Shown: positions 14,442 to 23,366 of the stretch, piece after piece
How the letters are laid out: the number at the start of each line of letters is the position of its first letter
Position numbering within the stretch: position 1 is the first letter of the stretch
Source of the DNA: Cellulophaga omnivescoria
Lineage (GTDB): Bacteria; Bacteroidota; Bacteroidia; Flavobacteriales; Flavobacteriaceae
Direction of reading: 5' to 3'
DNA length: 41,191 bases
Assembly: GCF_001999725.1 (NCBI RefSeq)
Contig: NZ_MDDP01000009.1
Location: forward strand, 1 to 41,191
Position numbers and translations under genes: made by a program
The notes under the pieces: model-generated
Databases searched by the model: none
Seen by the model: only the letters and a program-made list of their open reading frames with translations
Told to the model about the DNA's origin: nothing

Positions 14442-15914
14442 ATGAAAAAAATATTTTATTTATTGGTATTAATTTTATTCTGGAATTGTGATGATAAAAA
14501 TAATAAACCTATGAGTGGAAATTATAGGTTTATTGGTGATAGTTTAAAGATAGAAAAAAAACTAAGCCAACATAAACTACCAGGTTTTAGTATTGCTGTA
14601 TTTAAAAATTATAGAATAATACATGCCCAACAATGGGGGGTGAAAGCTGCAAACAACCAAGAAAAAATAGATGTAAATACTTCTTTTTCTACAGCTTCTA
14701 TTACAAAACCAGTTACAGCATTACTATGTTTAATTTTGGAAGAAAAAGGGCTGATCAATTTAGATGAACCCATTAAAAAATACTTGAAGAGATGGCAACT
14801 TCCAGAAAGCGAGTTTACTAAGAATATTAAAGTTACTTGGAAACACTTACTTTCTCATACAGCAGGCACTAGTCAACACGGTTTCTCCGATTTTTATGAT
14901 GGTGATACTGTTCCTACAATTGTTCAAAGTTTAAAGGGACAACTTCCCCGATATAATGATAAAGAAATAGAGTTTCTTTTTGTTCCAGGAACAAGCTGGA
15001 AATATAGTGGTGGTGGTTACGTAATTGTTCAAATGGCATTAGAAGATCATTTAAAAAAACCTATAGCTGAATTGGCTCAGGAGCACATATTCACCCCATT
15101 AAATTTGAAAAATACTACGATGATTCAACCAAATGAATATGGATTTTTGAGTAATGTGGCCAAGGTACATGATGAAGATGGAAATATTATAAAAACAGGT
15201 TTACCTATTACTCCTCAATTGGCCCCATCGGGTATGTGGTCAACACCTACCGATCTAGCGAAGTTGGCCATTGAGATTCAAAATGCGCTCAGAAATAAAG
15301 GAAATACTGTAATCAGTTATGAGGTAGCCAGAAAAGCAACTGCAATTTCCGCTTTAAAAGATGCTGCAGGTGGTTGGAGTTTGGGGTGGCAACTTTCGTT
15401 TGGATATGATAACTACAATTGGTTTCAATGCAATGGTTCAAATACAGGGGTAGGAGGAGATATATTTGCAACAATGGAAGATGGTAATGGGTTTGTTATT
15501 TTTGCAAATGGAGAAAAATCAAATAGATTTCCCGTAATAGATTATACAAGAAATACACTATTAAGTATAATGAAATGGAAAAAAGAGATTCCAAAAAATA
15601 AAATTAAACCTATACCGACAAATGTACAAAATGCGCTAGTTGGTACATATGATGATTTCTTGTATCAACGAAGTTTTGAAACTATTATTGTTGCTAAAAA
15701 CAATCGTCTATATATTCAGTCTCCTTTTTTTGAACATTTTAAAGGCACTAAAGAAAGTGAAATGGTGTATCTTGGAGATAATGTTTTTAAAATTATAGAT
15801 TACCCTAATTTTATAAAAGTAGAGACGAATAAAAATGGGCAGGCAATAAACTTTCTCATATATCGGGATTCTCCTGATACTCTTGCAGTAACTATCCCTT
15901 TAAATAAAAAATAA
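14442..15914 (+). CDS. Class C beta-lactamase-fold serine hydrolase, lipoprotein (SH1)
   Basis: 490 aa from the ATG at 14442, which gives a lipoprotein signal (MKKIFYLLVLILFWNC, Cys16). The beta-lactamase domain (PF00144) shows the catalytic SxxK as SITK (S86-K89) followed by PVTALLCLILEEKGLINLD, and the Tyr motif YSGGGY. The third motif, normally HxG, appears degenerate (NTGVGGDIF). A C-terminal extension of about 100 residues looks like the beta-barrel appendage of ClcD/FmtA-like esterases. Likely a periplasm-facing D,D-peptidase or esterase; the substrate is unknown. Its 3' end and downstream flank recur as a remnant at 19982-20172, showing that a paralog once existed there. Confidence 0.88.
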   Translation: MKKIFYLLVLILFWNCDDKNNKPMSGNYRFIGDSLKIEKKLSQHKLPGFSIAVFKNYRIIHAQQWGVKAANNQEKIDVNTSFSTASITKPVTALLCLILEEKGLINLDEPIKKYLKRWQLPESEFTKNIKVTWKHLLSHTAGTSQHGFSDFYDGDTVPTIVQSLKGQLPRYNDKEIEFLFVPGTSWKYSGGGYVIVQMALEDHLKKPIAELAQEHIFTPLNLKNTTMIQPNEYGFLSNVAKVHDEDGNIIKTGLPITPQLAPSGMWSTPTDLAKLAIEIQNALRNKGNTVISYEVARKATAISALKDAAGGWSLGWQLSFGYDNYNWFQCNGSNTGVGGDIFATMEDGNGFVIFANGEKSNRFPVIDYTRNTLLSIMKWKKEIPKNKIKPIPTNVQNALVGTYDDFLYQRSFETIIVAKNNRLYIQSPFFEHFKGTKESEMVYLGDNVFKIIDYPNFIKVETNKNGQAINFLIYRDSPDTLAVTIPLNKK

Positions 15915-15920
15915 AGTAAC

Positions 15921-15988
15921 TAACCTTTTTTTTGAAGTCAAATAATCATTTGGCTCAACATAGTCGAAATCTGGAGAATCGGTAAAAG
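15921..15988 (-). pseudogene. 3' remnant of a second DUF5694 gene
   Basis: Reading the minus strand gives FTDSPDFDYVEPNDYL, matching the C-terminus of the intact DUF5694 protein at 20109-21020. At DNA level 15941-15987 and 20126-20172 agree at 44 of 47 positions. Only about 20 codons survive, convergent to SH1. Confidence 0.8.
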
Positions 15989-16036
15989 ATTATCTTTACG
16001 AAAAGTTGAAATCTTTAAAAAAATATCAAATTATAA

Positions 16037-17086
16037 ATGAATTTTGAAAACCAACTCATCTTCTTTTTTAGTGCTTTAGGAGCATTTAATGGATTTTTAT
16101 TATCACTCTACTTTGGTATTGTCGCACAAAGAAAAAAATTCTCAAATTACTTTTTAGCCTTATTACTTTTGGTATTGAGTATTAGAATTATCAAATCTGT
16201 CTTCTTATTTTTTAATCCAAATTTATTTAGTGTTTTTGTACAAATAGGGCTTTCTGCTTGTGTATTAATTGGACCAGCACTATACCTGTATAGCGTATCT
16301 CAACTAAAATCATCGAATACTATAAAATGGTGGATTCACATAATTCCTTCTTTTAGTATAGTGATTATATTAGGAATTCTATATCCATATTTAGGCAATA
16401 GAGAATTGTGGACCAAATTCTTAGTTAAGGGGATTTATTTTCAATGGTTGATTTATATTCTTTTAACAGGTTTTAAACTAAAACATATTCTAAAAAAAAT
16501 ATTCTCAAAAAATATAAAGTTCAACGAAGTTGAAGTTTGGTTGTTAAGTATTTTTGCAGGAGTATCAATTATTTGGCTTTCTTATAATATTGGTTCTTAT
16601 ACATCGTATATAGTAGGAGCATTATCATTTTCATTTGTTTTTTACCTTTTAGTTTTATTATGGTTATTTAAACAGAATAAAAACACTTTATTTTTTGAAG
16701 AAAAAGTAAAATACGAGAATAAGAAAATTGATAAAGAAGAGGTGAAATTAATTATAGAAAAATTAACTGTGATTAATAATGAAAAACTCTTTAAAAACCC
16801 CAATTTAAAATTGTCAGATATTGCTAAACAACTAAATATTTCTACTCATCAATTATCACAACTTCTAAATGATAATTTAGGGAAATCATTTTCGCTATTT
16901 ATAAACGAATTTCGAATTGAAGAAGCAAAACAGTTATTAATTTCAAGTGAAATATACACAATTGAAACTATCGGTTACGATTGTGGCTTTAATTCTAAAT
17001 CTACTTTTTTTACAACTTTCAAGAAGATAACAGGAACTACACCTGCTCAATACAAAAAAACTAGATTCCAAAAACAAAACAATTAA
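16037..17086 (+). CDS. Membrane-anchored AraC-family regulator (seven-helix sensor)
   Basis: 349 aa. The first 220 residues contain about seven hydrophobic helices in pairs (from LIFFFSALGAFNGFLLSLYFG to LSFSFVFYLLVLLWLF), the sensor architecture common in Bacteroidetes AraC proteins. A charged linker follows. The C-terminal 100 residues hold the two helix-turn-helix motifs: LKLSDIAKQLNISTHQLSQLLND and IETIGYDCGFNSKSTFFTTFKKITG, ending in TPAQYKKTR. It should bind DNA as a membrane-tethered activator responding to an envelope or hydrophobic signal. It precedes the DJ-1, NTF2-like and SH2 genes on the same strand, its likely targets (inference). Confidence 0.92.
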   Translation: MNFENQLIFFFSALGAFNGFLLSLYFGIVAQRKKFSNYFLALLLLVLSIRIIKSVFLFFNPNLFSVFVQIGLSACVLIGPALYLYSVSQLKSSNTIKWWIHIIPSFSIVIILGILYPYLGNRELWTKFLVKGIYFQWLIYILLTGFKLKHILKKIFSKNIKFNEVEVWLLSIFAGVSIIWLSYNIGSYTSYIVGALSFSFVFYLLVLLWLFKQNKNTLFFEEKVKYENKKIDKEEVKLIIEKLTVINNEKLFKNPNLKLSDIAKQLNISTHQLSQLLNDNLGKSFSLFINEFRIEEAKQLLISSEIYTIETIGYDCGFNSKSTFFTTFKKITGTTPAQYKKTRFQKQNN

Positions 17087-17176
17087 AAGTCTTTATTTAC
17101 ATAATAGTAGTTCGGATTTATAATAGAAAACCTTTATAGATAAGAATGATTGCATATTGCGGTAAATTAAAACCGT

Positions 17177-17923
17177 ATGCAAAAAATTATATTTCTTTTA
17201 TCATTAATTTCTATTCTAATTGGAGGTAAAACCTCTCAAAAAGAGTCTGACAAAATACTCTTTGTAGTATCTAATCAAGATACGTACGGAAATACAAATT
17301 TAAATGCATATAATCATTTTTCTGAAATTGTATTGGCTTATGATATTTTTAAAAAATCAGGTTATAATGTAGATTTTGTAAGCCCAAAAGGCGGAGTAAT
17401 TCCTATTGGATATATAAACAATTTTGATAGCATTCAGAAAAAGTATCTAAACGATACTGATTTTAAGAATTTGCTTAAAAACACACTTCGTCCAAACGAG
17501 ATTAATCCATTAAGTTATAAAGCAACCTATTACAGTGGTGGTGGTTCTGCAATGTTTGGAGTGCCAGAAAATAAAGAAATTCAAACTATTTCAAGAACTG
17601 TTTATGAAAACAATGGTATAATATCCACCGTTTGCCACGGTACCGCAGGTATTGTCAATTTAAAATTATCAAACGGAACATATTTATATGAAGAAAAACA
17701 AATAAGTGGCTATCCTGATATTTTTGAAAATATGGATTCGGAGAAATATAAAACCTTTCCTTTTTCTATAGAAAAAACAATTAATAAACGAGGAGGAAAT
17801 TTTTCATATTCAAAAGAAAGAAATGCAAATTATTTTGAGGCAGATGGAAGATTAGTGACAGGTCAAGATCCTTCTTCTTCAATATCGGTTGCCAAAAAAG
17901 TTATAGAATTAATAGAAAAATAA
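17177..17923 (+). CDS. Exported DJ-1/PfpI-family protein
   Basis: 248 aa. DJ-1/PfpI (type 1 glutamine amidotransferase-like) fold with the nucleophile elbow STVCHGTAG, Cys at about 153 followed by His. The N-terminal strand (KILFVVSNQD) and the substrate-side AYDIFKKSGYNVDFVSPKGG are typical of Hsp31-like members. The end GRLVTGQDPSSSISVAKKVIEL is the family's standard C-terminus. A hydrophobic N-terminus (IIFLLSLISILIGG) suggests export or membrane anchoring. Homologs act as glyoxalase III, deglycase or chaperone; which applies here cannot be decided. Confidence 0.88.
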   Translation: MQKIIFLLSLISILIGGKTSQKESDKILFVVSNQDTYGNTNLNAYNHFSEIVLAYDIFKKSGYNVDFVSPKGGVIPIGYINNFDSIQKKYLNDTDFKNLLKNTLRPNEINPLSYKATYYSGGGSAMFGVPENKEIQTISRTVYENNGIISTVCHGTAGIVNLKLSNGTYLYEEKQISGYPDIFENMDSEKYKTFPFSIEKTINKRGGNFSYSKERNANYFEADGRLVTGQDPSSSISVAKKVIELIEK

Positions 17924-17944
17924 ATCAATATAAATATAAAAAAA

Positions 17945-18364
17945 ATGAAAACAACAATCTTAACATTATTACTTTGCATTAGTGTTACACTAAATACATT
18001 TGCTCAAAAGTCTGATTATAGCCTCGTAGAAAAAACAGTTTCCTATTATTTAGACGGTGGTACAAATAATGACTTTGAAACGCTGAAAAAAGCCTTTCAC
18101 CCTAGTGCAAGTATGAAATTTATCAAGGGAGAAAGCTACACAGAGGTAAATGCTATTGATTTCTTTGAAAAAGCCATCAAGCCAGGACCAAAGCAAAATC
18201 GCACTTGTATCGTAGAGCAAATCAATATTGCTGGTAATGCAGCTAATGCACGCCTTCGTATAGACTACCCCAGCTTCTATTTTATCGATTATGTGAATTT
18301 GTTAAAAATTGATGGGGAATGGAAAATAGTAAACAAGATATTCCACAGACAAAACAAAAAATAA
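17945..18364 (+). CDS. Secreted NTF2-like protein (lumazine-binding-like)
   Basis: 139 aa with a signal peptide ending TLNTFAQ. The mature part is an NTF2/SnoaL-type cone: VEKTVSYYLDGGTNNDFETLKKAFHPSASMKF, then INIAGNAANARLRID and the last strand VNLLKIDGEWKIVNKIFHR. This is the Lumazine_bd_2 pattern. Such proteins bind small ligands or act as unspecialised isomerases; no catalytic residues can be assigned. It lies 21 nt after the DJ-1 gene and 103 nt before serine hydrolase SH2. Relatives accompany SH4 (30917 and 31370). Confidence 0.82.
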   Translation: MKTTILTLLLCISVTLNTFAQKSDYSLVEKTVSYYLDGGTNNDFETLKKAFHPSASMKFIKGESYTEVNAIDFFEKAIKPGPKQNRTCIVEQINIAGNAANARLRIDYPSFYFIDYVNLLKIDGEWKIVNKIFHRQNKK

Positions 18365-18467
18365 TTAATATAAATCTATTCGAAAGGATTATCGTGGTAT
18401 AAAAATACTAATGATGAAAATCATATAATAAGCTTTAATACAAACTATTACTAAAATTAATTTAAAA

Positions 18468-19496
18468 ATGAAAAAACTTCTAAGCCTTTATATCATAATA
18501 GCTTTTTCAACGGCAAGTTGTCAGCAAACTAACATTGTGGACTACGTACAACAACAATATGAAAAGGGAGAACTCAATGGAAATGTATTGGTAGTAAAAG
18601 GCGATTCCGTACTTTATGAAAAATCTTTTGGTATTGCCCATCCTGAAACAAAAGAACAGTTGACAGCTGCACATCGTTTCAGCATTGGTTCAATTTATAA
18701 AGAATTTCCAGCGGTTGCTGTAATGCAACTCTGTGAAAAAGGAAGCCTCAAAACTGATGATAAAATTAGTAATTATTTAAGTGATTTAGATTTGCCTACT
18801 TGGACATCTTCAATAACTATACAGCAGCTATTTAAGTACACCAGTGGTTTACCTAAGGTGTCATGGGAACATTATGTGGATAACAAAATACCAATTACAG
18901 AACAATTACTTTTGAAAGATTTAAGAAAGGTAGAGGAACTCGTTTTTAAACCTGGTACGGATTATCTGTATTCAAACTATAACCCCTTATTATTAACGCT
19001 TATCGTTGAAAAGGTGACTGGGCAATCTTTCGAAGATTATGTTCAACAACATATCTTTAAACCTGCAAAGATGACCGATAGTTATTTTGGCAAGGCAATG
19101 CCATACAAAAACGAAGTACTGCCTGCTATAGCATTTGATAAAGATTACAATTTTGATCCCTTTACAAATAGAGAAGCAAAGTTTTTAATGTTGTTTACTG
19201 CAAAAGATTTGTACCAATGGCTCTATCATTTACATAGTTATCAATTGCTATCAAAAGCATCTATAAAGTTCCTTTCAGAAAGAGAAGGCTCACAATCACC
19301 TTTAGGAATTTTAGAATGGGACGGTGACCAACTTGAAGTGCACCATCATCATGGTGAACAAGGAAACTATGAAAGCGTCATTAGATACTACCCTAAAGAT
19401 GATTTGTACATTGTGATTTTAAAGAACCAAAAGTATTTTAATGTTATGGATATGGCAGATGAAATACATAATATTGTAACCAACACTAAAAATTAA
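18468..19496 (+). CDS. Class C beta-lactamase-fold serine hydrolase, lipoprotein (SH2)
   Basis: 342 aa. Lipoprotein signal with lipobox STASC (Cys18). SxxK is SIYK (S75-K78), the Tyr motif is YSNYNP (Y168-N170), and the histidine-rich HHHHGEQG near residue 300 is the HxG equivalent, so all three active-site motifs of the fold are present. No C-terminal extension, so it is close to the minimal PF00144 domain. It probably acts in the periplasm on a peptide or ester. It is followed after 3 nt by a broken NTF2-like gene, with which it was presumably co-transcribed. Confidence 0.9.
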   Translation: MKKLLSLYIIIAFSTASCQQTNIVDYVQQQYEKGELNGNVLVVKGDSVLYEKSFGIAHPETKEQLTAAHRFSIGSIYKEFPAVAVMQLCEKGSLKTDDKISNYLSDLDLPTWTSSITIQQLFKYTSGLPKVSWEHYVDNKIPITEQLLLKDLRKVEELVFKPGTDYLYSNYNPLLLTLIVEKVTGQSFEDYVQQHIFKPAKMTDSYFGKAMPYKNEVLPAIAFDKDYNFDPFTNREAKFLMLFTAKDLYQWLYHLHSYQLLSKASIKFLSEREGSQSPLGILEWDGDQLEVHHHHGEQGNYESVIRYYPKDDLYIVILKNQKYFNVMDMADEIHNIVTNTKN

Positions 19497-19499
19497 AAT

Positions 19500-19946
19500 A
19501 TGAAAAATTTAATTATTATAATATTAAATCTCTCAAGCATAAGTCATTTACAAAGTCAGACTTTAAATGGAAACAAAGAAGACATTCAAACCATACTGAA
19601 AAACACAGAAGACTTTTCAAAATACGTAATGGCTTCAGATTACACGAATATTGCTAAATGTTATACTATTGATGCAAAAATATTTCCGAATAACACTAAC
19701 ATATAAGAAGGTGAGGATATTATTACCTATTGGACACTTCCTAACGGTGTAAGTACCACTTACCATAAAATAACCCAAACTGAAATAAGTATTATCAATA
19801 ATACTGCTTATGATTATGGGTATTATGAGGGCAAAACCAAGCACAAAGACGGGAGCATAAATACCTGGAAAGGCAAATATGTAATCGTTTGGAAAAAAAT
19901 AGATGGCGATTGGAAGATGTACTTGGATATTTGGAATAAATTGTAA
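19500..19946 (+). pseudogene. NTF2-like (SnoaL/DUF4440-type) gene with internal stop
   Basis: A 148-codon frame reads through as an NTF2-like secreted protein. It has a signal peptide (MKNLIIIILNLSSISHLQSQ), then EDFSKYVMASDYTNIAKCYTIDAKIFPNNTNI, a TAA at 19704-19706, and then in the same frame EGEDIITYW … YDYGYYEGKTK … GKYVIVWKKIDGDWKMYLDIWNKL. The canonical C-terminal strands are all after the stop, so the first 68 residues alone would not fold. One base change (for example TTA to TAA) accounts for it. Either a recent inactivation or a sequencing error. Confidence 0.88.
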
Positions 19947-19981
19947 AATATCAGAGCGAATGTAATATTTCATTAGATGTC

Positions 19982-20101
19982 TGACAAGATTTTTTAAAAT
20001 TAGAAATGGATGAAAGCGGGCAATCTATAAATTTTATCATATTTAGAGGTTCCCCTGATATTCTTGCAGTAAATATTCCTTTAAATAAAAAAGAAAAGTA
20101 A
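19982..20101 (+). pseudogene. 3' remnant of a serine hydrolase paralogous to SH1
   Basis: The frame reads DFLKLEMDESGQSINFIIF then RGSPDILAVNIPLNKKEK and stop, closely matching the SH1 C-terminus (FIKVETNKNGQAINFLIY, RDSPDTLAVTIPLNKK). Nothing upstream of about 19982 belongs to it. It is convergent to the intact DUF5694 gene, just as SH1 is convergent to the DUF5694 remnant at 15921-15988. Confidence 0.82.
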
Positions 20102-20108
20102 CTAATTT

Positions 20109-21020
20109 TTATTCTCTAGATATTAAATAATCATTTGGTTCAACGTAGTCAAAATCTGGAGAATCGGTAAAAAACTGTCTGAGCTGCCAAACATGACCTG
20201 AACCGTAAATTAATAAAAGGCGTTCTTCTTTATCAAAATCGGTTATGTCTAACGTGTTAGCAAATATTCTCAAATTTCTTCGGTACCACCTAGCTACATT
20301 ATCCGCTCCTAAATAATTATCGCCAGCACCTTCTATTATTTTCGTTAGATATGACTGATGGTCTTTACGCCTGTTCTCAGGATTATTCAGCCTTAATAAA
20401 AGCTCTGTAAGAGTTCGGGTAGTTTTCAATGAATCTCCTATTTTATAAAATGCATCAAAGTCGTATCGTCTTGCTTTTTTATATTGACCTTGTGATTTTA
20501 AGTACGCATCTTCGTCATAATTGTCCCAATCTAAATTTACACCAAACCAATCGGCAGAGGCATCAGAACAAAAAATTCGGTCGTGGCCAAGTTTTTTGGC
20601 AAGTTTAAATCCTATTTGATAAACTTCGTTACTCTTTTCGCTAATATCAAAACTATCTTTCAAATAGTTTTGATACTTTTCATTAACAATACTATCTGCT
20701 TTAATTCTATTCCATTCCAATAGTATTTTGGTAGGTTTGTATTCTGCTATTTTGTTGAGAAGTGTCTCCAACTCAACTTGTCTTTTATCTTCCAAAATAT
20801 TAAAAGGAAATTTAGGTTTATAACCATCCAAACCAGCATCATTAAAATGAAAAACACCCAAAACCATTGCTTTAGTTTTATGTTTTCCTATAAAGAAATT
20901 AGGGTCTTCTATTGGGCTTAATTTGTCCAATATTTGCTTCTCAATAATTATCTTGTCTTTTTGTTGGTTACAAGAAGTAAGTAGTACAAGAACAGTTAAT
21001 ATGTGAATTAGATTTTTCAT
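20109..21020 (-). CDS. DUF5694-family lipoprotein
   Basis: 303 aa with a lipoprotein signal (MKNLIHILTVLVLLTSC, Cys17). The conserved start of the domain is AMVLGVFHFNDAGLD, followed by ETLLNKIAEYKPTKILLEW, a TraB/GumN (TIKI)-like arrangement of a His-containing strand and a later Glu. Near the C-terminus is RLLLIYGSGHVWQLRQFF, a GxGH segment also typical of TIKI-type putative metallohydrolases. Biochemical function is unknown; a hydrolase role is inference from the fold family. Its promoter region (21108-21152) carries the conserved operator plus -7 box found at three other genes here. Confidence 0.8.
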   Translation of the reverse strand: MKNLIHILTVLVLLTSCNQQKDKIIIEKQILDKLSPIEDPNFFIGKHKTKAMVLGVFHFNDAGLDGYKPKFPFNILEDKRQVELETLLNKIAEYKPTKILLEWNRIKADSIVNEKYQNYLKDSFDISEKSNEVYQIGFKLAKKLGHDRIFCSDASADWFGVNLDWDNYDEDAYLKSQGQYKKARRYDFDAFYKIGDSLKTTRTLTELLLRLNNPENRRKDHQSYLTKIIEGAGDNYLGADNVARWYRRNLRIFANTLDITDFDKEERLLLIYGSGHVWQLRQFFTDSPDFDYVEPNDYLISRE

Positions 21021-21107
21021 GTTTATATAAAGTTTGGTTTTTTAAAGGACTGTTTGTATTTGCTTTTGTCGCACTTTCGTAACTATTCTTTTGTTTTTAA
21101 AATCCTG

Positions 21108-21152
21108 TAAAACTAGATATACTAAACAGCTAGAAATTGTAAAAAATCGACA
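21108..21152 (-). promoter_or_regulatory. Shared operator-promoter module, copy D (upstream of DUF5694)
   Basis: Minus strand: TGTCGATTTTTTACAATTT at 21152-21134, then the -7 box TAGTTTTA at 21115-21108. The distance from the G of GTC to the first T of the -7 box is 36 nt, identical to the other three copies. The -7 box is 87 nt from the DUF5694 ATG. Confidence 0.75.
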
Positions 21153-21402
21153 TTTTGAATCTATTAAAACGATTTTACCGCACTTTAAATTAAGAATTAT
21201 TCATTTATACTGTCTGACCTGAAAAAACAATTTCTTTAAAGGAAGATAGTCTTTTAGTTATTCTAATGATTATTGATATATGCTGAGCGGTAGCGTTGAT
21301 GGTGTGTTAGAGAAAGTTAGGTATCTCCCTTTCATTGTAAGATTAAAACAGATATTTTTTAACAGGCCAAACACTATTCAGTAGCATAACAGTTTCAATT
21401 AT

Positions 21403-21585
21403 TTGTTAAAAGTAATTTCTATAGAAAAAGTAGCAACTTCTGAATTTATAAAACCTATTATAGCACTTATTTTAGAATGGTACTTTTTAGATGAAAAGAT
21501 TACTGGTCAATCTATAATATCAGCGGTTATATTATTAACTGGGGTTTATTTTATAAATAACAACAAAATAAGACTACCTAAATAA
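21403..21585 (+). pseudogene. C-terminal fragment of an EamA/DMT-family transporter
   Basis: About 60 codons matching the last two helices of an EamA-domain permease: EKVATSEFIKPIIALILEW, YFLDEKITGQSIISAVILL, TGVYFINNNK. A stop lies in frame at 21382, and the remaining roughly eight helices are not present upstream. No ATG start exists. The 380 bases between this and the DUF5694 gene hold only operator copy D. Confidence 0.75.
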
Positions 21586-21590
21586 TAATA

Positions 21591-21598
21591 TACCTTTG
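21591..21598 (+). promoter_or_regulatory. Candidate -7 box upstream of the soluble AraC regulator
   Basis: TACCTTTG matches TAnnTTTG, 117 nt before the AraC start codon. The shared operator motif is absent 36 nt upstream, so the regulator does not appear to control this promoter in the same way. Confidence 0.4.
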
Positions 21599-21714
21599 AA
21601 ACTATATTGTAACAAAATACAGACCTATACGTTGTATTATAAATTGAGTTGTTTGAAATAAAGCTAACCAATTCAAAAGAAGAAATAATGTGTTAAAACG
21701 GAATTAACTAGAAA

Positions 21715-22488
21715 ATGGAATACAATTTAATACCACCTTGCAAAGAACTTGAAAGCCACATAAGTCATTTTTGGGTTTGTACCTGGGATACACCTTTAGA
21801 AAAACCGAACACGACATACTATGTTGTTGGTAGTAGTTTATCTGAAATTGTTTTTGCCTTTAACGGAAATGAAAAGAACTCTAGCTTTCTGTTTTCAGCC
21901 ATTCAGGGTCATACCCATTTAGCTAATCAGTATCCGGTAGATGAATTTCATCATCTTATAGGTGTAGCGTTTTATTCGTATGCAATCCCCAATTTTTTTA
22001 ATATTCCAGCAAGTGAACTTAATGAAAAGTTCATGCCTTTGAATACATTTCTTGGTAAGGAAGGCATCCTGTTAAATGAAAAGATAGAAACAGCCTCTTC
22101 AACTAAAGAGCGTATTGATGTTTTATCTGAATATTTTAAATCGCTTTTGAACCAACCTAAAATGGAAGACCCATTAATAACAAAAGCAATTAAGGCTATA
22201 AAAAATGGTAATGGGAACCTGAAAATTGAACCACTTGCCTATGATTTTGGTCTGTCTCAAAAACAATTTAACAGACGGTTTAAACAATACTCAGGGTTTA
22301 ATCCTAAAACCTATTCAAGGGTCATTCGTTTTGAATCTGTGATTAAACAACATCCTACTAGTTCAAGTCTTACAGAAATAGCTCATGAAAACGGCTATTT
22401 TGACCAAGCCCATTTTAATAATGAGTTTAAACTATTCACAGGATTTAATCCAAAAGACTTTTGGAGCCTAAGCGACGACGATATTTAA
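21715..22488 (+). CDS. AraC-family transcriptional regulator (DUF6597-type sensor domain)
   Basis: 257 aa, soluble. The N-terminal domain begins MEYNLIPPCKELESHISHFW, the pattern of the DUF6597 cupin-like sensor of Bacteroidetes AraC regulators. The C-terminal domain (about 160-255) holds two helix-turn-helix motifs: IEPLAYDFGLSQKQFNRRFKQYSGFNPKTYSRVIRF (split across the first HTH) and LTEIAHENGYFDQAHFNNEFKLFTGFNP. It is immediately upstream of operator copy A, and three further copies lie within 14 kb. It is therefore the best candidate for the protein that binds them (inference). Confidence 0.9.
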   Translation: MEYNLIPPCKELESHISHFWVCTWDTPLEKPNTTYYVVGSSLSEIVFAFNGNEKNSSFLFSAIQGHTHLANQYPVDEFHHLIGVAFYSYAIPNFFNIPASELNEKFMPLNTFLGKEGILLNEKIETASSTKERIDVLSEYFKSLLNQPKMEDPLITKAIKAIKNGNGNLKIEPLAYDFGLSQKQFNRRFKQYSGFNPKTYSRVIRFESVIKQHPTSSSLTEIAHENGYFDQAHFNNEFKLFTGFNPKDFWSLSDDDI

Positions 22489-22490
22489 AA

Positions 22491-22535
22491 CGTCTATTTT
22501 TTACAATTTTTAGAATCTTTAGTTGAATAGTTTTG
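22491..22535 (+). promoter_or_regulatory. Shared operator-promoter module, copy A (upstream of DUF4386 gene)
   Basis: CGTCTATTTTTTACAATTTT at 22491-22510, then the -7 box TAGTTTTG at 22528-22535. Spacing from GTC to the -7 box is 36 nt. The box is 31 nt before the DUF4386 ATG. It starts 2 nt after the AraC stop codon. Confidence 0.8.
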
Positions 22536-22566
22536 AGGAGTAAAACCTAAAACAGCTCAACTAAGG

Positions 22567-23271
22567 ATGAATTACAGAATTGAAAATAAAGAAAAAATAA
22601 TCGGGCTCTTTCTGTTCATCGGACTAATTGCAGGAGTTTTCAGCATAGCACCATCAATTGATTCCGCAAACTATTTAACAGAAGCTACCACAAATTCCAA
22701 CCAAGTAATTATAGCTGCCATATTTCAATTTATAATGTCCCTAGTCTATTTAGGCATTGCTATTTTACTATATCCTATCGTTAAACAGTTTAGCCTTAGT
22801 TTGTCCATTGGCTTTTTAAGTTTCAGAATTCTTGCTGTTACACTTTCCATTTTGGGAACAATTCTAATGCTTGGTCTTCTTATTTTAAGTGATAATTACG
22901 TTAAAGGTACTTCTATAAACTTCATAGAGATTCAAACATTAGCAGGTATATTAAAATCATCTCGCGATACTGTAAATCATATTTTCATGATTTTAATATT
23001 ATGTATTGGTAATATTATGCTTTATGTCATATTTATTAAATCAAAACTTCTACCTAAATGGATTTCTATTTGGGGAATAACTGGAGCTGTCTTATCCATA
23101 ATTGCAAGTGGTTTAGTTCTATTCAGTATTTTGGATATTATAACGGTAGAATACATAGTTTTAAATGTGCCAACAGCTATTTTAGATATAGTACTGGGTA
23201 TCTGGTTGATGTTCAAAGGATTTAATAAAAAGTCACTTCTTTATCTAAAAAAAAACAGACTTAATATGTAG
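22567..23271 (+). CDS. DUF4386 integral membrane protein
   Basis: 234 aa with six hydrophobic helices: about 11-30, 48-68, 75-105 (possibly two), 137-155, 165-185 and 195-215. The start YRIENKEKIIGLFLFIGLIAGVFS and the central LSFRILAVTLSILGTI are typical of the DUF4386 family. The function of these proteins is not established; they often sit beside AraC or TetR regulators in Bacteroidetes. Here it is the first gene downstream of the soluble AraC regulator, under operator copy A. Confidence 0.85.
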   Translation: MNYRIENKEKIIGLFLFIGLIAGVFSIAPSIDSANYLTEATTNSNQVIIAAIFQFIMSLVYLGIAILLYPIVKQFSLSLSIGFLSFRILAVTLSILGTILMLGLLILSDNYVKGTSINFIEIQTLAGILKSSRDTVNHIFMILILCIGNIMLYVIFIKSKLLPKWISIWGITGAVLSIIASGLVLFSILDIITVEYIVLNVPTAILDIVLGIWLMFKGFNKKSLLYLKKNRLNM

Positions 23272-23286
23272 CCTTTTTACTTAGGA

Positions 23287-23331
23287 TGTCCATTTTTTAC
23301 AATTTTCAAAGTTTTGTTCTAAGTAGTTTTG
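23287..23331 (+). promoter_or_regulatory. Shared operator-promoter module, copy B (upstream of 23367)
   Basis: TGTCCATTTTTTACAATTTT at 23287-23306, identical over 20 bases to copy C at 35313. The -7 box TAGTTTTG is at 23324-23331, again 36 nt from the GTC. The box is 35 nt before the next ATG. Confidence 0.82.
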
Positions 23332-23366
23332 CCGTTTTTAATTGACCTGTCTAAATATTTAAAAGC

